Source: Terriglobia bacterium (GTDB lineage: Bacteria > Acidobacteriota > Terriglobia > UBA7540). Taken from it: DNA of 25,392 nt. The stretch is from positions 1-25,392 of the forward strand of contig JAIQGB010000007.1 in assembly GCA_020072905.1 (NCBI GenBank). The letters are read 5' to 3'. Below, piece after piece: positions 7,676-16,166 of the stretch. Position numbers and translations under genes: made by a program. The notes under the pieces were generated by a model. The model was not told the origin of the DNA and made no database searches. It was given only the letters and a program-made list of their open reading frames with translations. Position 1 is the stretch's first letter. Every line of letters starts with the position of its first letter.

Positions 7676-8632
7676 ATGGCCGATTCACATGGACAATCCG
7701 CAGTGGTGGCAGAGCTGGAGCGCCAGATCGCGGAACTCGAGAAGTCTTCGGAGTCCGAAGCCGCACTGGAGGAAATCGACCGCCTGCGCGAGCAGTTGGA
7801 AGCCTTGCAACACGCGGGTTCGGATGCGCCGAAGGACGCCTGGGATCGTGTTCTGCTGGCGCGGCATCCGCAACGCCCCCATACCCTCGACTACATCCAG
7901 TTGCTCTGCACAGGTTTCAGCGAGCTGCACGGCGACCGCCGCTTTGCCGACGATGCGGCTATCGTCTGCGGTTTCGCGCGCTTCGAGGGCCGCGCTGTCA
8001 TCGTGGTCGGCCATCAGAAAGGCCGCGACACCAAGCAGAAGCTCCTGCGCAACTTCGGCATGCCCAAACCCGAAGGCTACCGCAAGGCGTTGCGCGTGAT
8101 GCAAATGGCCGCGAAATTCGGGCTCCCCGTCATCTCTCTGATTGACACGCCGGGCGCCTACCCGGGGATTGGCGCCGAGGAACGCGGCCAAGCGGAAGCC
8201 ATCGCCTACAACCTGAAAGAGATTTCGAAGCTGGCCGTCCCCATCGTGGTCGTCGTCCACGGCGAAGGCGGGAGCGGCGGCGCGCTGGGCATCGCGATAG
8301 GCGACCGTGTCCTGATGCTGGAGAATGCGGTTTATTCTGTCATCTCACCGGAAAGCTGTTCCTCGATTCTCTGGCGCGATTGGGACCACAAGCAGGAGGC
8401 GGCGCGCATCCTGAAGCTGACGGCCGAAGATTTGCGGGGCTTCGCGGTCGTAGACCAAATCGTGCCCGAGCCGCCGGGCGGCGCCCACGCCGACCACGCC
8501 CAGGCGGCGGCCCTCTTGCGGCCGTACCTCGAATCCAGCTTGCGGGAACTGAGCGCGCTCCCTCCCACCGAGTTGCTTCGGCGTCGCCACGAACAATTGC
8601 GCAAGCTCGCTACCTTCGTCCACGAAAGCTGA
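7676..8632 (+). CDS. accA: Acetyl-CoA carboxylase carboxyltransferase subunit alpha
   Basis: With AccD it forms the carboxyltransferase that moves CO2 from carboxybiotin to acetyl-CoA, giving malonyl-CoA for fatty acid synthesis in the cytoplasm. At 318 residues it is the family's usual length (E. coli 319). The N-terminal helical region (about 10-60) is Glu/Leu-rich. The crotonase-like core has GHQKGRDTKQKLLRNFGMP, IDTPGAYPGIGAEERGQ, then HGEGGSGGALGIAIGD (oxyanion glycine loop) and SPESCSSILWRD. The partner subunits accB, accC and accD are not in the window. It follows dnaE after a 56-base gap filled mostly by a heptamer array, and no separate promoter is apparent, so co-transcription with dnaE is likely. 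The glycosyltransferase follows after 33 bases. Confidence 0.97.
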   Translation: MADSHGQSAVVAELERQIAELEKSSESEAALEEIDRLREQLEALQHAGSDAPKDAWDRVLLARHPQRPHTLDYIQLLCTGFSELHGDRRFADDAAIVCGFARFEGRAVIVVGHQKGRDTKQKLLRNFGMPKPEGYRKALRVMQMAAKFGLPVISLIDTPGAYPGIGAEERGQAEAIAYNLKEISKLAVPIVVVVHGEGGSGGALGIAIGDRVLMLENAVYSVISPESCSSILWRDWDHKQEAARILKLTAEDLRGFAVVDQIVPEPPGGAHADHAQAAALLRPYLESSLRELSALPPTELLRRRHEQLRKLATFVHES

Positions 8633-8665
8633 GGCTTTCCCCGTCAGCTCGACGGCGAATCGCCA

Positions 8666-9451
8666 ATGATCAGCGTAATCATTCCAACCCATAACGAAGA
8701 GGATGCGATTCGGCGGGCGCTTCGCGCCCTCGGGCGCGCGTGCGGAGAGTTCGAGGTCATCGTTGTGGATGGCGAGAGTAGTGACCGGACGCAGGCGCGC
8801 GTCCAAGAATGCATCGCGCAGTTTCCGCACCCCCTGCGCTTCATCGCCGCCCCCCTCCATCGTGCCTTGCAATTGAACGCCGGGGCCAGAGAGGCGCGCG
8901 GCGATGTCCTCCTCTTCCTGCATGCGGACGTCGTCTTCCCTTGCCAGGGGATCGAAGCTCTGGAGCGAGTCCTGCAACCGCCGGCTGTTGTAGGCGGGAA
9001 TTTCGACCTGGCTTTTGAAGGGCTCTCGAGCTGGAGCCGACTCTTCACCTTTGTCAACCGGCTGCGCCGCCGCTTCGGCATCTACTATGGGGACTCCGGG
9101 GTTTTCGTCCGCCGCGAGGTGTTCGAGCGCCTCGGCGGGTTTCGGCCTATCCCCATCATGGACGACTACGAATTCGTCCGCCGGCTGGAGAGGACGGGGA
9201 AGACGGCCTTGCTTCCCTCGCGCCTCGTGGTCTCCGACCGCCGCTGGCGAGTGCAGGGCGTGTGGCGGACGATGTGGAGCTGGTTCTGGGTGCAAGCGCT
9301 TTACTCCTTGGGTGGTCCCCCTCGTTTCCTGGTGCGCTGGTATCGGCCCGTGCGCGCCACGACCTCCCCGCCTAGCTCGGGCCCCGATGAGATTTCTCCC
9401 CTCGTTTCGCCATCGGGCTCTGTAGTACATGGAGCGCAGCATGGAACCTGA
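8666..9451 (+). CDS. Family 2 glycosyltransferase (TIGR04283-like)
   Basis: A GT-A fold glycosyltransferase of 261 residues. The nucleotide-sugar site is shown by ISVIIPTHNEEDAIRRAL (2-19) and VIVVDGESSDRT (31-42). The metal-binding DxD position is LFLHADV (84-89), and the acceptor/catalytic region is YYGDSGVFVRREVFERLGGF followed by IMDDYEFVRRLERTG. The HAD form of the metal motif and the NAGAREARGD stretch are typical of the family often annotated as rSAM/selenodomain-associated transferase 2. Its usual partner genes are not here. A hydrophobic patch near WSWFWVQALYSLGG (about 211-224) could touch the membrane. Donor and acceptor are unknown. No clear Shine-Dalgarno sequence; probably read through from accA. 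Confidence 0.85.
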   Translation: MISVIIPTHNEEDAIRRALRALGRACGEFEVIVVDGESSDRTQARVQECIAQFPHPLRFIAAPLHRALQLNAGAREARGDVLLFLHADVVFPCQGIEALERVLQPPAVVGGNFDLAFEGLSSWSRLFTFVNRLRRRFGIYYGDSGVFVRREVFERLGGFRPIPIMDDYEFVRRLERTGKTALLPSRLVVSDRRWRVQGVWRTMWSWFWVQALYSLGGPPRFLVRWYRPVRATTSPPSSGPDEISPLVSPSGSVVHGAQHGT

Positions 9452-9583
9452 CCGTAGGCGAATGCGCGATTGAGGAATGCTCGTATCTCGCGGCTGTTTG
9501 GCTGTGCCCCCGGCGAATCCGCAGGAGAGTCCAGGCGACGGCCACGGCAAATGGGAAATCCTTCAGAATGGACAAAATATCTC

Positions 9584-9612
9584 TTGACACCATGGATGCC
9601 GCGTGATACACG
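9584..9612 (+). promoter_or_regulatory. Predicted promoter of the TonB-dependent receptor gene
   Basis: Perfect -35 TTGACA (9584-9589), a 17-base spacer, then TACACG (9607-9612) preceded by TG one base upstream, which makes an extended -10. The -10 hexamer itself is poor, but the spacing and the operator directly downstream support it. The start would be near 9619. Confidence 0.5.
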
Positions 9613-9618
9613 GTCTCT

Positions 9619-9632
9619 TGCAAGCGCTTGCA
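9619..9632 (+). promoter_or_regulatory. LacI-family operator
   Basis: TGCAAGCGCTTGCA is a perfect 14-base palindrome with the central CG typical of LacI/GalR operators, and it matches the pattern TGnAAnCGnTTnCA at every fixed position. It overlaps the expected transcription start of the promoter at 9584-9612, the classic place for repression. The regulator gene is not in the window. It implies that the receiver of the signal is a sugar-responsive LacI-type repressor. Confidence 0.7.
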
Positions 9633-9771
9633 GGATGGCTTGCGGCCCGCCCGATCCCCTCGCAGCGATTCCGGCCCCTAGAGTACAGGTGTTGCCATCA
9701 GGCCCCCCGAGCGTGGTGGCTGAACGAATTGCGTCGTGTTGAAAGTCGTTTCAGACTAGAGGAGGGCAGTC

Positions 9772-12700
9772 ATGATTTCGAAGAAGATCTGGGTGGGACT
9801 GTTTGCTCAACTGCTTATCGCGGGGATTCTCTGTGCGCAGTCAGACAGGGCCACGATAACCGGTACAGTGATGGACTCATCCGGAGCCGTCATTCCAGGT
9901 GTTTCCGTCACCGCCACCAACCTGCAAACCAAGGTTCAGACCTCCGCCACCACGAGCGACGTCGGTCTGTACCGGATTCTCAACTTGCCGGTTGGGCAAT
10001 ACAGTGTTTTGTTCGTGAAGGAGGGGTTCCGGACCGTCGAGCGAACTGGCATCACCTTGACCATCAGCCAGGTCGCGGAAATTGACGTCACGTTGAACGT
10101 CGGCGCGGTTGCCCAGACGATCGAGGTCAATGCGCAAGCCCCCGTCCTGCAGAGCCAGACCAACGACACGGGCAGCACCATGAACCTGCAGGCCTATCGC
10201 GCTCTTCCCCTGTCCATCGATGGCGGCCGGGATATCATGGCGTTTGCTTTTGCCACCACTCCTGGAGTGGAGGGAAACAGCTGGACTACGTACATTTCCG
10301 GGACGCAAGCCTTCAGCAATGAGGTGCTAATCGACGGCACGCTGGCGCAGGAGTCTGAGACCGGGCAACTCCTGGAGAGCGAACCTCCCATGGAAGCCGT
10401 CCAGGAGTTCCGCGTGGATACGGGCGGCATGAGTGGCCAGCGCGCCATGTACACGGCGGGCGGCACATTCTCATTCATAATGAAGTCCGGGACCAACCAG
10501 TTCCATGGCAGCGCCGTAACCCTCTGGCAAAATGAAGCCTTCAATGCCAACTCCTGGATGAACAATTATTATGGGAAGTCGAGGCCGAGCAGCCGGCACA
10601 AGGATTATGCCTTCAGTGCTGGCGGCCCGATTATCAAAAACAAGACCTTCGTTTTCGGCGCATTCGAGCAATACCGGAAGGCCGACTACACGGCGGGCTC
10701 TTCCGACCGAACGGTGCCCACGCCCGACTTCCTGAATGGGGATTTCAGCGCGCTGCTGAAGTCTCCGCTCTGCACCCAGAGCGATGGCAGCGTGAATACT
10801 GACTGTTCGAAAGTTGGGGCAACCCCAATCAACGTTCAGAATACCGACGGGCAAACGGTGCAATTGGTTCAGGGGATGATCTTTGACCCCGCTCATCCAG
10901 GGCAAGTCTTTCCGGGAAACACCATTCCCACGACGCGCTTCAGCAATGTCGCCCAGCAGATCATTCCGTTGTATCAGCAGTACTACAAGCCGCTGGGCTC
11001 GGGCCTAATCAGCAACAACGCCGCCACGGTCAGTAACAACCCGTGGTTCCATCAGACGCAGTTCAGCGTCAAGGTCGATCACAACTTCTCGGAAAAGAAC
11101 CGCCTTGCCAGTTCCTACATCTGGACTGCGCGGCCGCGTGTTCTGGTCGACGCGGGGGGCATTTGGTCCACGCTGGATCCCAACGGCGGCCCGCTCGCCA
11201 GGTCCCGGCTGCAGAAGAACACCGACCACAAGTTCCGCCTCAGTGACAGTCACAACTTCACCCCCAGCCTCCTGAACGTCATCGCCTTCACCGTCGAGCA
11301 CTTCCGCAATCCCAGCCTCGCGCAGGCCGCCAGTGGCGACTGGCCGTCCAAGCTGGGCTTCGGAGATACGGGGGCCGGGAACTTCCCCGACATCAATTTT
11401 GGCTACGACCCGGCAAATGGGAAGACAGTGAACGGTTACGGGGAGGACCGTATCGGTTACGACAGCAAAGGGTTCTACACTTCAAACGTGCTGGTCGGGG
11501 ACGAGACCCTCACCTGGATTAAGGGGCGCCACACCATAACCTTCGGCGGGGAGCTTCGGGCCTTTCAGATCAACAGTCACGGCGGCAACGGAACTCTGGA
11601 CTTCACCTTCAGTAATAATCAGACGGGTGCGCCCACTACGAATTACGCAAGCCAAATGGGCTTTGCCTTCGCGAGTTTCCTGCTGGGCGATGTCGCCAGC
11701 GCTCACATGGGTACTCCCTATGATCTTTATGGGCGGCGCAAGTCGCTGTCGATATTCGCTGAAGACAGTTTCAAGGTGAACTCGAGGCTCACGCTCAACT
11801 ACGGCCTCAATTGGAACCAGACCTATCCCTTCCACGAGAAGTATGGCCACTGGGCGAGCTTCGACGGCTCACTTAAAGATCCCACAACCGGAATGCCCGG
11901 TCAGGTGGCTTACCTGAGCAACGGCAACCAGACCTTCGAAGGATCAACCCGCTGGAGTGATTTCGCCCCGCACATCGGCTTTGCGTACAAAGTCTCTAAC
12001 CGCATCGTAGCGCGGGCCGCCTACGCCATGTTCCATGTGCCGATTGGCATCGATTACTGGAGTGGGGTGCCTTACGCTTTTGCGCCCGGCTATTTCCCCA
12101 CCAACGAAGTGCCGCAGACCCAAGACTTCTCCCCGGCCTTTAACTGGGACAATGGCTACCCGGGCCAGCCCGTCTCAGGGACGCTTGATCCCAATTATAT
12201 CACTACGCAGGGGATGGCCTCGATCAGCCCGGATACGCTGCGCCCGGGCATCACCAACCAATGGAATGCCGGCGTGGAATTCGAACTCACTCCGAACACC
12301 CGCCTCTCGCTGAACTACCTCGGCACGCGCGGGACTCACCTGCACGACGGAACGCTGGAGCAAAACGCCGCGCAGAACAGCGCCCTATCCAAGCTCATGC
12401 AGAGCGGCCACGAATGGGACTGGATCTGGGACGAAGCCTCAGCCGCGGCGGCCGGTGTTCCTTACCCCTATGCCGGCTACTCCGGCTATTCCTTCGCCGC
12501 GCTCTATCCCTTCCCGCAGCTTGCGAACAACTGGGCTTACCTCTTCTATGTCGGCTCACCCCGCGGGCGCTCGCAGTATGATTCCTTCCAGGCCGAACTG
12601 GTTCAACGCCTCTCCCATGGCTTGACGATGGATATGAGCTACACCCTGGCTCATCAACGATCGACCGGCGCCTTCGACTACGGCACCCGGGGCAGCAACT

Positions 12701-13362
12701 TCCAGGAAACCTGGGTGAGTGATTCGTGGCTGCAAAACCTCTCCGACTTGAGCTGGGCGGGCAATTACATTCAACCGTACAACCAGAGCATCGTGAAAGG
12801 GTACGTTCTCTACACGCTGCCCTTCGGCAATGGGCGCCACTTCCTCTCCAGCCGGGGCCGCGTGGTCAACGCCATCGTCGGCGATTGGACGTTGGGCACG
12901 ACCCTCTATTACAGCACCGGCACCCCGCTCAGCGTCTATTCCTACGAGTATTACCCTGGTCCGGCGTGGGGGGCGTTTGGCATTCCCTCAACGGTTTATT
13001 CCAACGTGGCTTCGGGAGCTGACCTGAGCCGTCACTTCGATGGCTCAAGGTTTGGGGATCCCAGCAACTACTACTTCAACCCCGGGGGCTTCTCCGATCC
13101 CGGCTACGGGAACTTCGGGAACTCCGGTCCGTACGTGGCCGGCCTGAACGGCTTCGGCAATGCAAGCGAGAATCTCGCCATTTACAAAGACTTCAAAATC
13201 AAGGAGCGAATGAAGCTCCAGATTCGCGGCGAATTCTTTAACGTATTCAACCGACACTACTTCGATAATCCCAACACCAGTCTCGGCACGAACCTTGGCC
13301 AAGTCTTGAGTGCGGGTGGGTCCCCCCGCGTCGGGCAATTGGGTGCCCGGTTCGAGTGGTAA
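9772..13362 (+). CDS. TonB-dependent receptor, Oar-like, with carboxypeptidase-regulatory-like N-domain
   Basis: Outer-membrane active transporter, 1196 residues. A Sec signal peptide (1-23, hydrophobic core VGLFAQLLIAGILCA) is followed by a carboxypeptidase-regulatory-like domain (about 25-110). That domain is marked by ITGTVMDSSGAVIPGVSVTA and LYRILNLPVGQYSV. A plug (about 115-270, with EVLIDGTLAQE and EFRVDTGGMSGQ) and a long aromatic-rich beta-barrel complete it. The last residues, GARFEW, end in the aromatic residue recognised by the Bam machinery. Such receptors import large oligomeric substrates using TonB energy; in Acidobacteriota they are abundant and often lie near glycan genes. 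The LacI-type operator upstream and the secreted beta-helix protein downstream suggest a carbohydrate ligand, which is inference. The start is fixed by GAGGAGG at correct spacing. A terminator follows 24 bases after the stop. Confidence 0.92.
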   Translation: MISKKIWVGLFAQLLIAGILCAQSDRATITGTVMDSSGAVIPGVSVTATNLQTKVQTSATTSDVGLYRILNLPVGQYSVLFVKEGFRTVERTGITLTISQVAEIDVTLNVGAVAQTIEVNAQAPVLQSQTNDTGSTMNLQAYRALPLSIDGGRDIMAFAFATTPGVEGNSWTTYISGTQAFSNEVLIDGTLAQESETGQLLESEPPMEAVQEFRVDTGGMSGQRAMYTAGGTFSFIMKSGTNQFHGSAVTLWQNEAFNANSWMNNYYGKSRPSSRHKDYAFSAGGPIIKNKTFVFGAFEQYRKADYTAGSSDRTVPTPDFLNGDFSALLKSPLCTQSDGSVNTDCSKVGATPINVQNTDGQTVQLVQGMIFDPAHPGQVFPGNTIPTTRFSNVAQQIIPLYQQYYKPLGSGLISNNAATVSNNPWFHQTQFSVKVDHNFSEKNRLASSYIWTARPRVLVDAGGIWSTLDPNGGPLARSRLQKNTDHKFRLSDSHNFTPSLLNVIAFTVEHFRNPSLAQAASGDWPSKLGFGDTGAGNFPDINFGYDPANGKTVNGYGEDRIGYDSKGFYTSNVLVGDETLTWIKGRHTITFGGELRAFQINSHGGNGTLDFTFSNNQTGAPTTNYASQMGFAFASFLLGDVASAHMGTPYDLYGRRKSLSIFAEDSFKVNSRLTLNYGLNWNQTYPFHEKYGHWASFDGSLKDPTTGMPGQVAYLSNGNQTFEGSTRWSDFAPHIGFAYKVSNRIVARAAYAMFHVPIGIDYWSGVPYAFAPGYFPTNEVPQTQDFSPAFNWDNGYPGQPVSGTLDPNYITTQGMASISPDTLRPGITNQWNAGVEFELTPNTRLSLNYLGTRGTHLHDGTLEQNAAQNSALSKLMQSGHEWDWIWDEASAAAAGVPYPYAGYSGYSFAALYPFPQLANNWAYLFYVGSPRGRSQYDSFQAELVQRLSHGLTMDMSYTLAHQRSTGAFDYGTRGSNFQETWVSDSWLQNLSDLSWAGNYIQPYNQSIVKGYVLYTLPFGNGRHFLSSRGRVVNAIVGDWTLGTTLYYSTGTPLSVYSYEYYPGPAWGAFGIPSTVYSNVASGADLSRHFDGSRFGDPSNYYFNPGGFSDPGYGNFGNSGPYVAGLNGFGNASENLAIYKDFKIKERMKLQIRGEFFNVFNRHYFDNPNTSLGTNLGQVLSAGGSPRVGQLGARFEW

Positions 13363-13386
13363 GGTTGTTGCAGTTTGCATGACCCC

Positions 13387-13418
13387 GGGCAGCTCGCTTC
13401 GGCGGGCTGCCCATTTTT
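13387..13418 (+). terminator. Rho-independent terminator with UUCG tetraloop
   Basis: An 11-base-pair GC-rich stem (13387-13397 with 13402-13412, one T-G wobble) closed by the extra-stable loop TTCG at 13398-13401, followed by ATTTTTC. It lies 24 bases after the receptor stop codon and before the beta-helix gene, so it should end or attenuate the receptor transcript. Confidence 0.85.
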
Positions 13419-13485
13419 CTTCCGTGCCCTATCTGCTTTTCTGTGCCCGGCCCTGTCACCTCACCGACAAGGAGGATCCTCTCTG

Positions 13486-15030
13486 ATGCATGTGCAAACC
13501 CTGGCGAGTTTTTCCCGTCCCCGGCCATCCTGGCTGCCCGGTTCGCTTCTGCTTCTCCTTCTCGCTGTTTTTGCCCTCCCGGCCCGGGCAGCCCGTTACT
13601 ATCTCGACCCAAGCGCAGGTGATGACGCCCGTTCCGGACTGGCGGACGACCAGGCCTGGAAATCGCTCGCCAAGGTCAACGCAGCGACTTTCCAGCCTGG
13701 GGACGAAATCCTGCTGAAACGCGGCGGACGCTGGCAGGGAACCCTCCACCCACTGGGCTCGGGCACGCCGGAGAAGCCCATCCGTATCGGCGCGTATAGC
13801 GGCGGCCCGCGGCCCTTCATTGACGGCGGCAAAGGGCCGGCCGTGCTAATCCACAACCAGGATGCGTGGATCATCGAAGGCCTGGAGGTGACGAACGCCA
13901 AGGACTCCGGCGAAGACGCGCTGAAGGTCTGGGCCGCGCCCCGCCGCCCGCACTACCACTTCATTCGCATCCGGGACTGCGTCGCTCACGACGCCGGGCG
14001 CACGGGCATTCACGTCGGGGACGGGACTTACGGCAACTACGACGACGTGGTCATCGAAGACTGCGTCTCTTACAGCAATCAGGACAGCGGCATTTTCATA
14101 CAAGGCAATGACTACGCGGAGATCCGCGACCTCGCCATCCGGCGCTCGGTGGCCTACGGGAACGGCTGGGACGGCATCAAGATATACAGCGGCCGCGACG
14201 GCGTCATCGAGCATTGCACCGCCTACCGAAATGGCTGGAAACAGGACGCGCGAGTGGGCATCTGGTGTTGGAACTCCGAAAACATTGTCATCCAGTTCTG
14301 CGAGGCCTACGAGAACATCTCGCCCGGAGTCCACGACGGCGGCGGCTTCGACATTGACTGGTCATCTGCCAAGTGCGTCATTCAGTACTGCTACTCTCAC
14401 GACAACGACGGTGCAGGATACCTCTTCATGGGCAGCGGCCGGGGTCTCACCACGCGTTCCGTCGTACGCTTCAACATTTCCCAGAATGACGGGCGCAAGA
14501 ACGATTATGGCGGCATTCTCTGCTACGGGACGCTGCAGGACTCCGACGTCTACAACAACATCTTCTACTTCCGTGGCAACGAAGCAGGCGCTGCGATCCA
14601 CTTTCGCGGCGATAAAGAGGCCGGGTATCCCTCGAACGTCCGGGTGTTCAACAACATCGTTCTGGCCGAGGATGGGCGTGCCCTCCTGCGCGTGGCGCCG
14701 GAAGCTGCGGGGCAGAACAATTCGTTGGACTACAACGACTACTTCTCACTATCCGGGCTGAGGCTGCTGTGGGGCGATAAGGAGTTCGCGGATTTCGAAG
14801 CCTTCCGCAAGGCCGCCGGGCAAGAAGCGCACGGCTTCGTCGCCGACCCCAGGCTCAAGGGGGCAGGGAAGGCGGGTTTGGGCCGCCTGCCGCTCGATGC
14901 GTACCGGCTTTTGCCGGATTCACCTTGTCTGCACGCGGGAACTGATTACTCCCCCGATTTGGGCGTACTGGATTACTGGGGCAAATCCCTCCTTGACCTC
15001 CAACGACTGAGCATCGGCCCGGAACAATAG
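13486..15030 (+). CDS. Secreted right-handed parallel beta-helix protein
   Basis: 514 residues from ATG 13486, chosen because AAGGAGG stands ten bases upstream and a Sec signal peptide follows at once (core LPGSLLLLLLAVFALPARA, cleavage near residue 36). The in-frame 13375 start would put 37 unlikely residues before it and overlap the terminator. The mature protein opens with RYYLDPSAGDDARSGL and AWKSLAKVNAATFQPGDEIL, the entry motif of many beta-helix proteins. Repeated Asn/Asp-rich rungs follow, such as NQDSGIFIQGNDY, GWDGIKIYSG and IQYCYSHDNDGAGYLF. The fold occurs in polysaccharide lyases, glycoside hydrolases and epimerases; I cannot assign a catalytic family or active site. It is probably periplasmic or extracellular, acting on a glycan whose products the upstream receptor might import. 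It may be read by terminator read-through or its own promoter. Confidence 0.82.
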   Translation: MHVQTLASFSRPRPSWLPGSLLLLLLAVFALPARAARYYLDPSAGDDARSGLADDQAWKSLAKVNAATFQPGDEILLKRGGRWQGTLHPLGSGTPEKPIRIGAYSGGPRPFIDGGKGPAVLIHNQDAWIIEGLEVTNAKDSGEDALKVWAAPRRPHYHFIRIRDCVAHDAGRTGIHVGDGTYGNYDDVVIEDCVSYSNQDSGIFIQGNDYAEIRDLAIRRSVAYGNGWDGIKIYSGRDGVIEHCTAYRNGWKQDARVGIWCWNSENIVIQFCEAYENISPGVHDGGGFDIDWSSAKCVIQYCYSHDNDGAGYLFMGSGRGLTTRSVVRFNISQNDGRKNDYGGILCYGTLQDSDVYNNIFYFRGNEAGAAIHFRGDKEAGYPSNVRVFNNIVLAEDGRALLRVAPEAAGQNNSLDYNDYFSLSGLRLLWGDKEFADFEAFRKAAGQEAHGFVADPRLKGAGKAGLGRLPLDAYRLLPDSPCLHAGTDYSPDLGVLDYWGKSLLDLQRLSIGPEQ

Positions 15031-15101
15031 CCCTGCCGGTGTTTCGATGGACCGGCCCGGCCGAGCAACTGCTCAGGAGGCAACGGCCTCGGCGCGGTAC
15101 A

Positions 15102-15110
15102 TGGTATAGT
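15102..15110 (+). promoter_or_regulatory. Extended -10 promoter element before the TPR gene
   Basis: TGGTATAGT is an extended -10 (TG, one base, TATAGT). No good -35 stands 17 bases upstream, which extended -10 promoters can tolerate. Transcription would start near 15117. Confidence 0.35.
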
Positions 15111-15133
15111 GATCTCGGCACAATGCAGGCGTC

Positions 15134-16150
15134 TTGCCGGCGTGCCAGTCGAACGTTGTGTGCTCCCCAGAAACAGTTCTCGTCTTATTGCTGGTTGTCC
15201 CCAGCCTCCATGCCCAGAACTCTGCTGAGTTCTTTGATCGGGCTGAAACCGCGCTCCGGGCGGGGAAGATAGCGGAAGCTGAGACGCTCTACGCGCAGAT
15301 TCCACCCGGCCAGCCTGAGTACGCGCGGGCACAACTTCGGCTGGGGACCATCTATTACTCGACCGGACGCCCCGCCTTGGCCGAGAAAGCTTTGGAAAAG
15401 TATCTGGCTCTGGAAAAGACCGCCGAAGGGTTCACCCTCTTGGCAGGAGCGCAGTTCAATCTGGAAAACTTCGACGCTGCTTACGAATCCGCGAAGCAAG
15501 CGCTACGACTCGACCCAAAGTATGCCAGGGCCTACACCGCTTTGGGGATGATCTATACGGCTCGCAAGGACTGGCCGGATGCTGACGCCGCTTACCAGGA
15601 AGCCCTCAAGCTTGATGAGAAGGACTCAAGCACTTGGTTCTTGGTGGGCCGGTCCTATTTCCTGCGCAATGAGTTTGAGAAGGCGCGCGACGCGTACGAA
15701 AGATCGCTGCAGTTGAACCCCGAGAGCATCCGCGCTTACGAAAACCTGGGCCTGACGCTCGATTTGCTCAACCAGTCCGAAGCTGCCGAGAAGGCTTTCC
15801 AAACAGGGATCGAGCACTATCAGCGTTCTCCGCTCCCGGAACCACGCATTCACATCGCGTATGGGGAGTTCCTCGCCAAACTGGGCCGTCTCGAAAAAAG
15901 CCAGCAACAGTTGGAGGAGGTCGTCCGCATCGATCCTCGCAACGCGGAGGCGCATTTCGCACTCGCCAAGCTCTTTGTTCAAATGAAGCGGTGGAAGGAA
16001 GCCGCGCAGGAAGGCGAGGCGGCACTCAGGCTCGGTGGGCCTGACTATCGCGTGCACTTCCTGCTCTCCAGGGCTTACACGGCTCTGGGCGATTCAGAGC
16101 GGGCGTCGATGCACGCCAAGGAGTCTGAGCGGCTCGCGAACAAGAGGTAG
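15134..16150 (+). CDS. Secreted tetratricopeptide repeat protein
   Basis: About 330 residues of TPR solenoid behind a hydrophobic signal segment (VLVLLLVVPSLHAQ). At least seven 34-residue repeats are visible, for example YARAYTALGMIYTARKDW, STWFLVGRSYFLRNEFEKA, SIRAYENLGLTLDLLNQSEA and AEAHFALAKLFVQMKRWKEA. It is a periplasmic protein-protein scaffold; the partner is unknown. The start is uncertain. TTG 15134 and GTG 15158 are the only in-frame choices after the TGA at 15110, and neither has a Shine-Dalgarno sequence nor a positively charged n-region. The ATG at 15123 in another frame encodes MQASCRRASRTL, a plausible n-region, so a small frameshift near 15160 is possible. Its stop is 16 bases from the convergent UnbV gene stop. 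Confidence 0.8.
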   Translation: MPACQSNVVCSPETVLVLLLVVPSLHAQNSAEFFDRAETALRAGKIAEAETLYAQIPPGQPEYARAQLRLGTIYYSTGRPALAEKALEKYLALEKTAEGFTLLAGAQFNLENFDAAYESAKQALRLDPKYARAYTALGMIYTARKDWPDADAAYQEALKLDEKDSSTWFLVGRSYFLRNEFEKARDAYERSLQLNPESIRAYENLGLTLDLLNQSEAAEKAFQTGIEHYQRSPLPEPRIHIAYGEFLAKLGRLEKSQQQLEEVVRIDPRNAEAHFALAKLFVQMKRWKEAAQEGEAALRLGGPDYRVHFLLSRAYTALGDSERASMHAKESERLANKR

Positions 16151-16166
16151 CACTTCCCGGCAGTCT

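Larger units (their letters stand above)
9452..9771 (+). other. Regulatory gap before the TonB-dependent receptor gene
   Basis: 320 bases without a credible gene. They hold a TTGACA-type promoter (9584-9612), a 14-base LacI-family operator (9619-9632), and a strong ribosome binding site, GAGGAGG, that ends six bases before the ATG at 9772. The first 130 bases show nothing recognisable. From the predicted start, the untranslated leader is about 150 bases. Confidence 0.55.
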
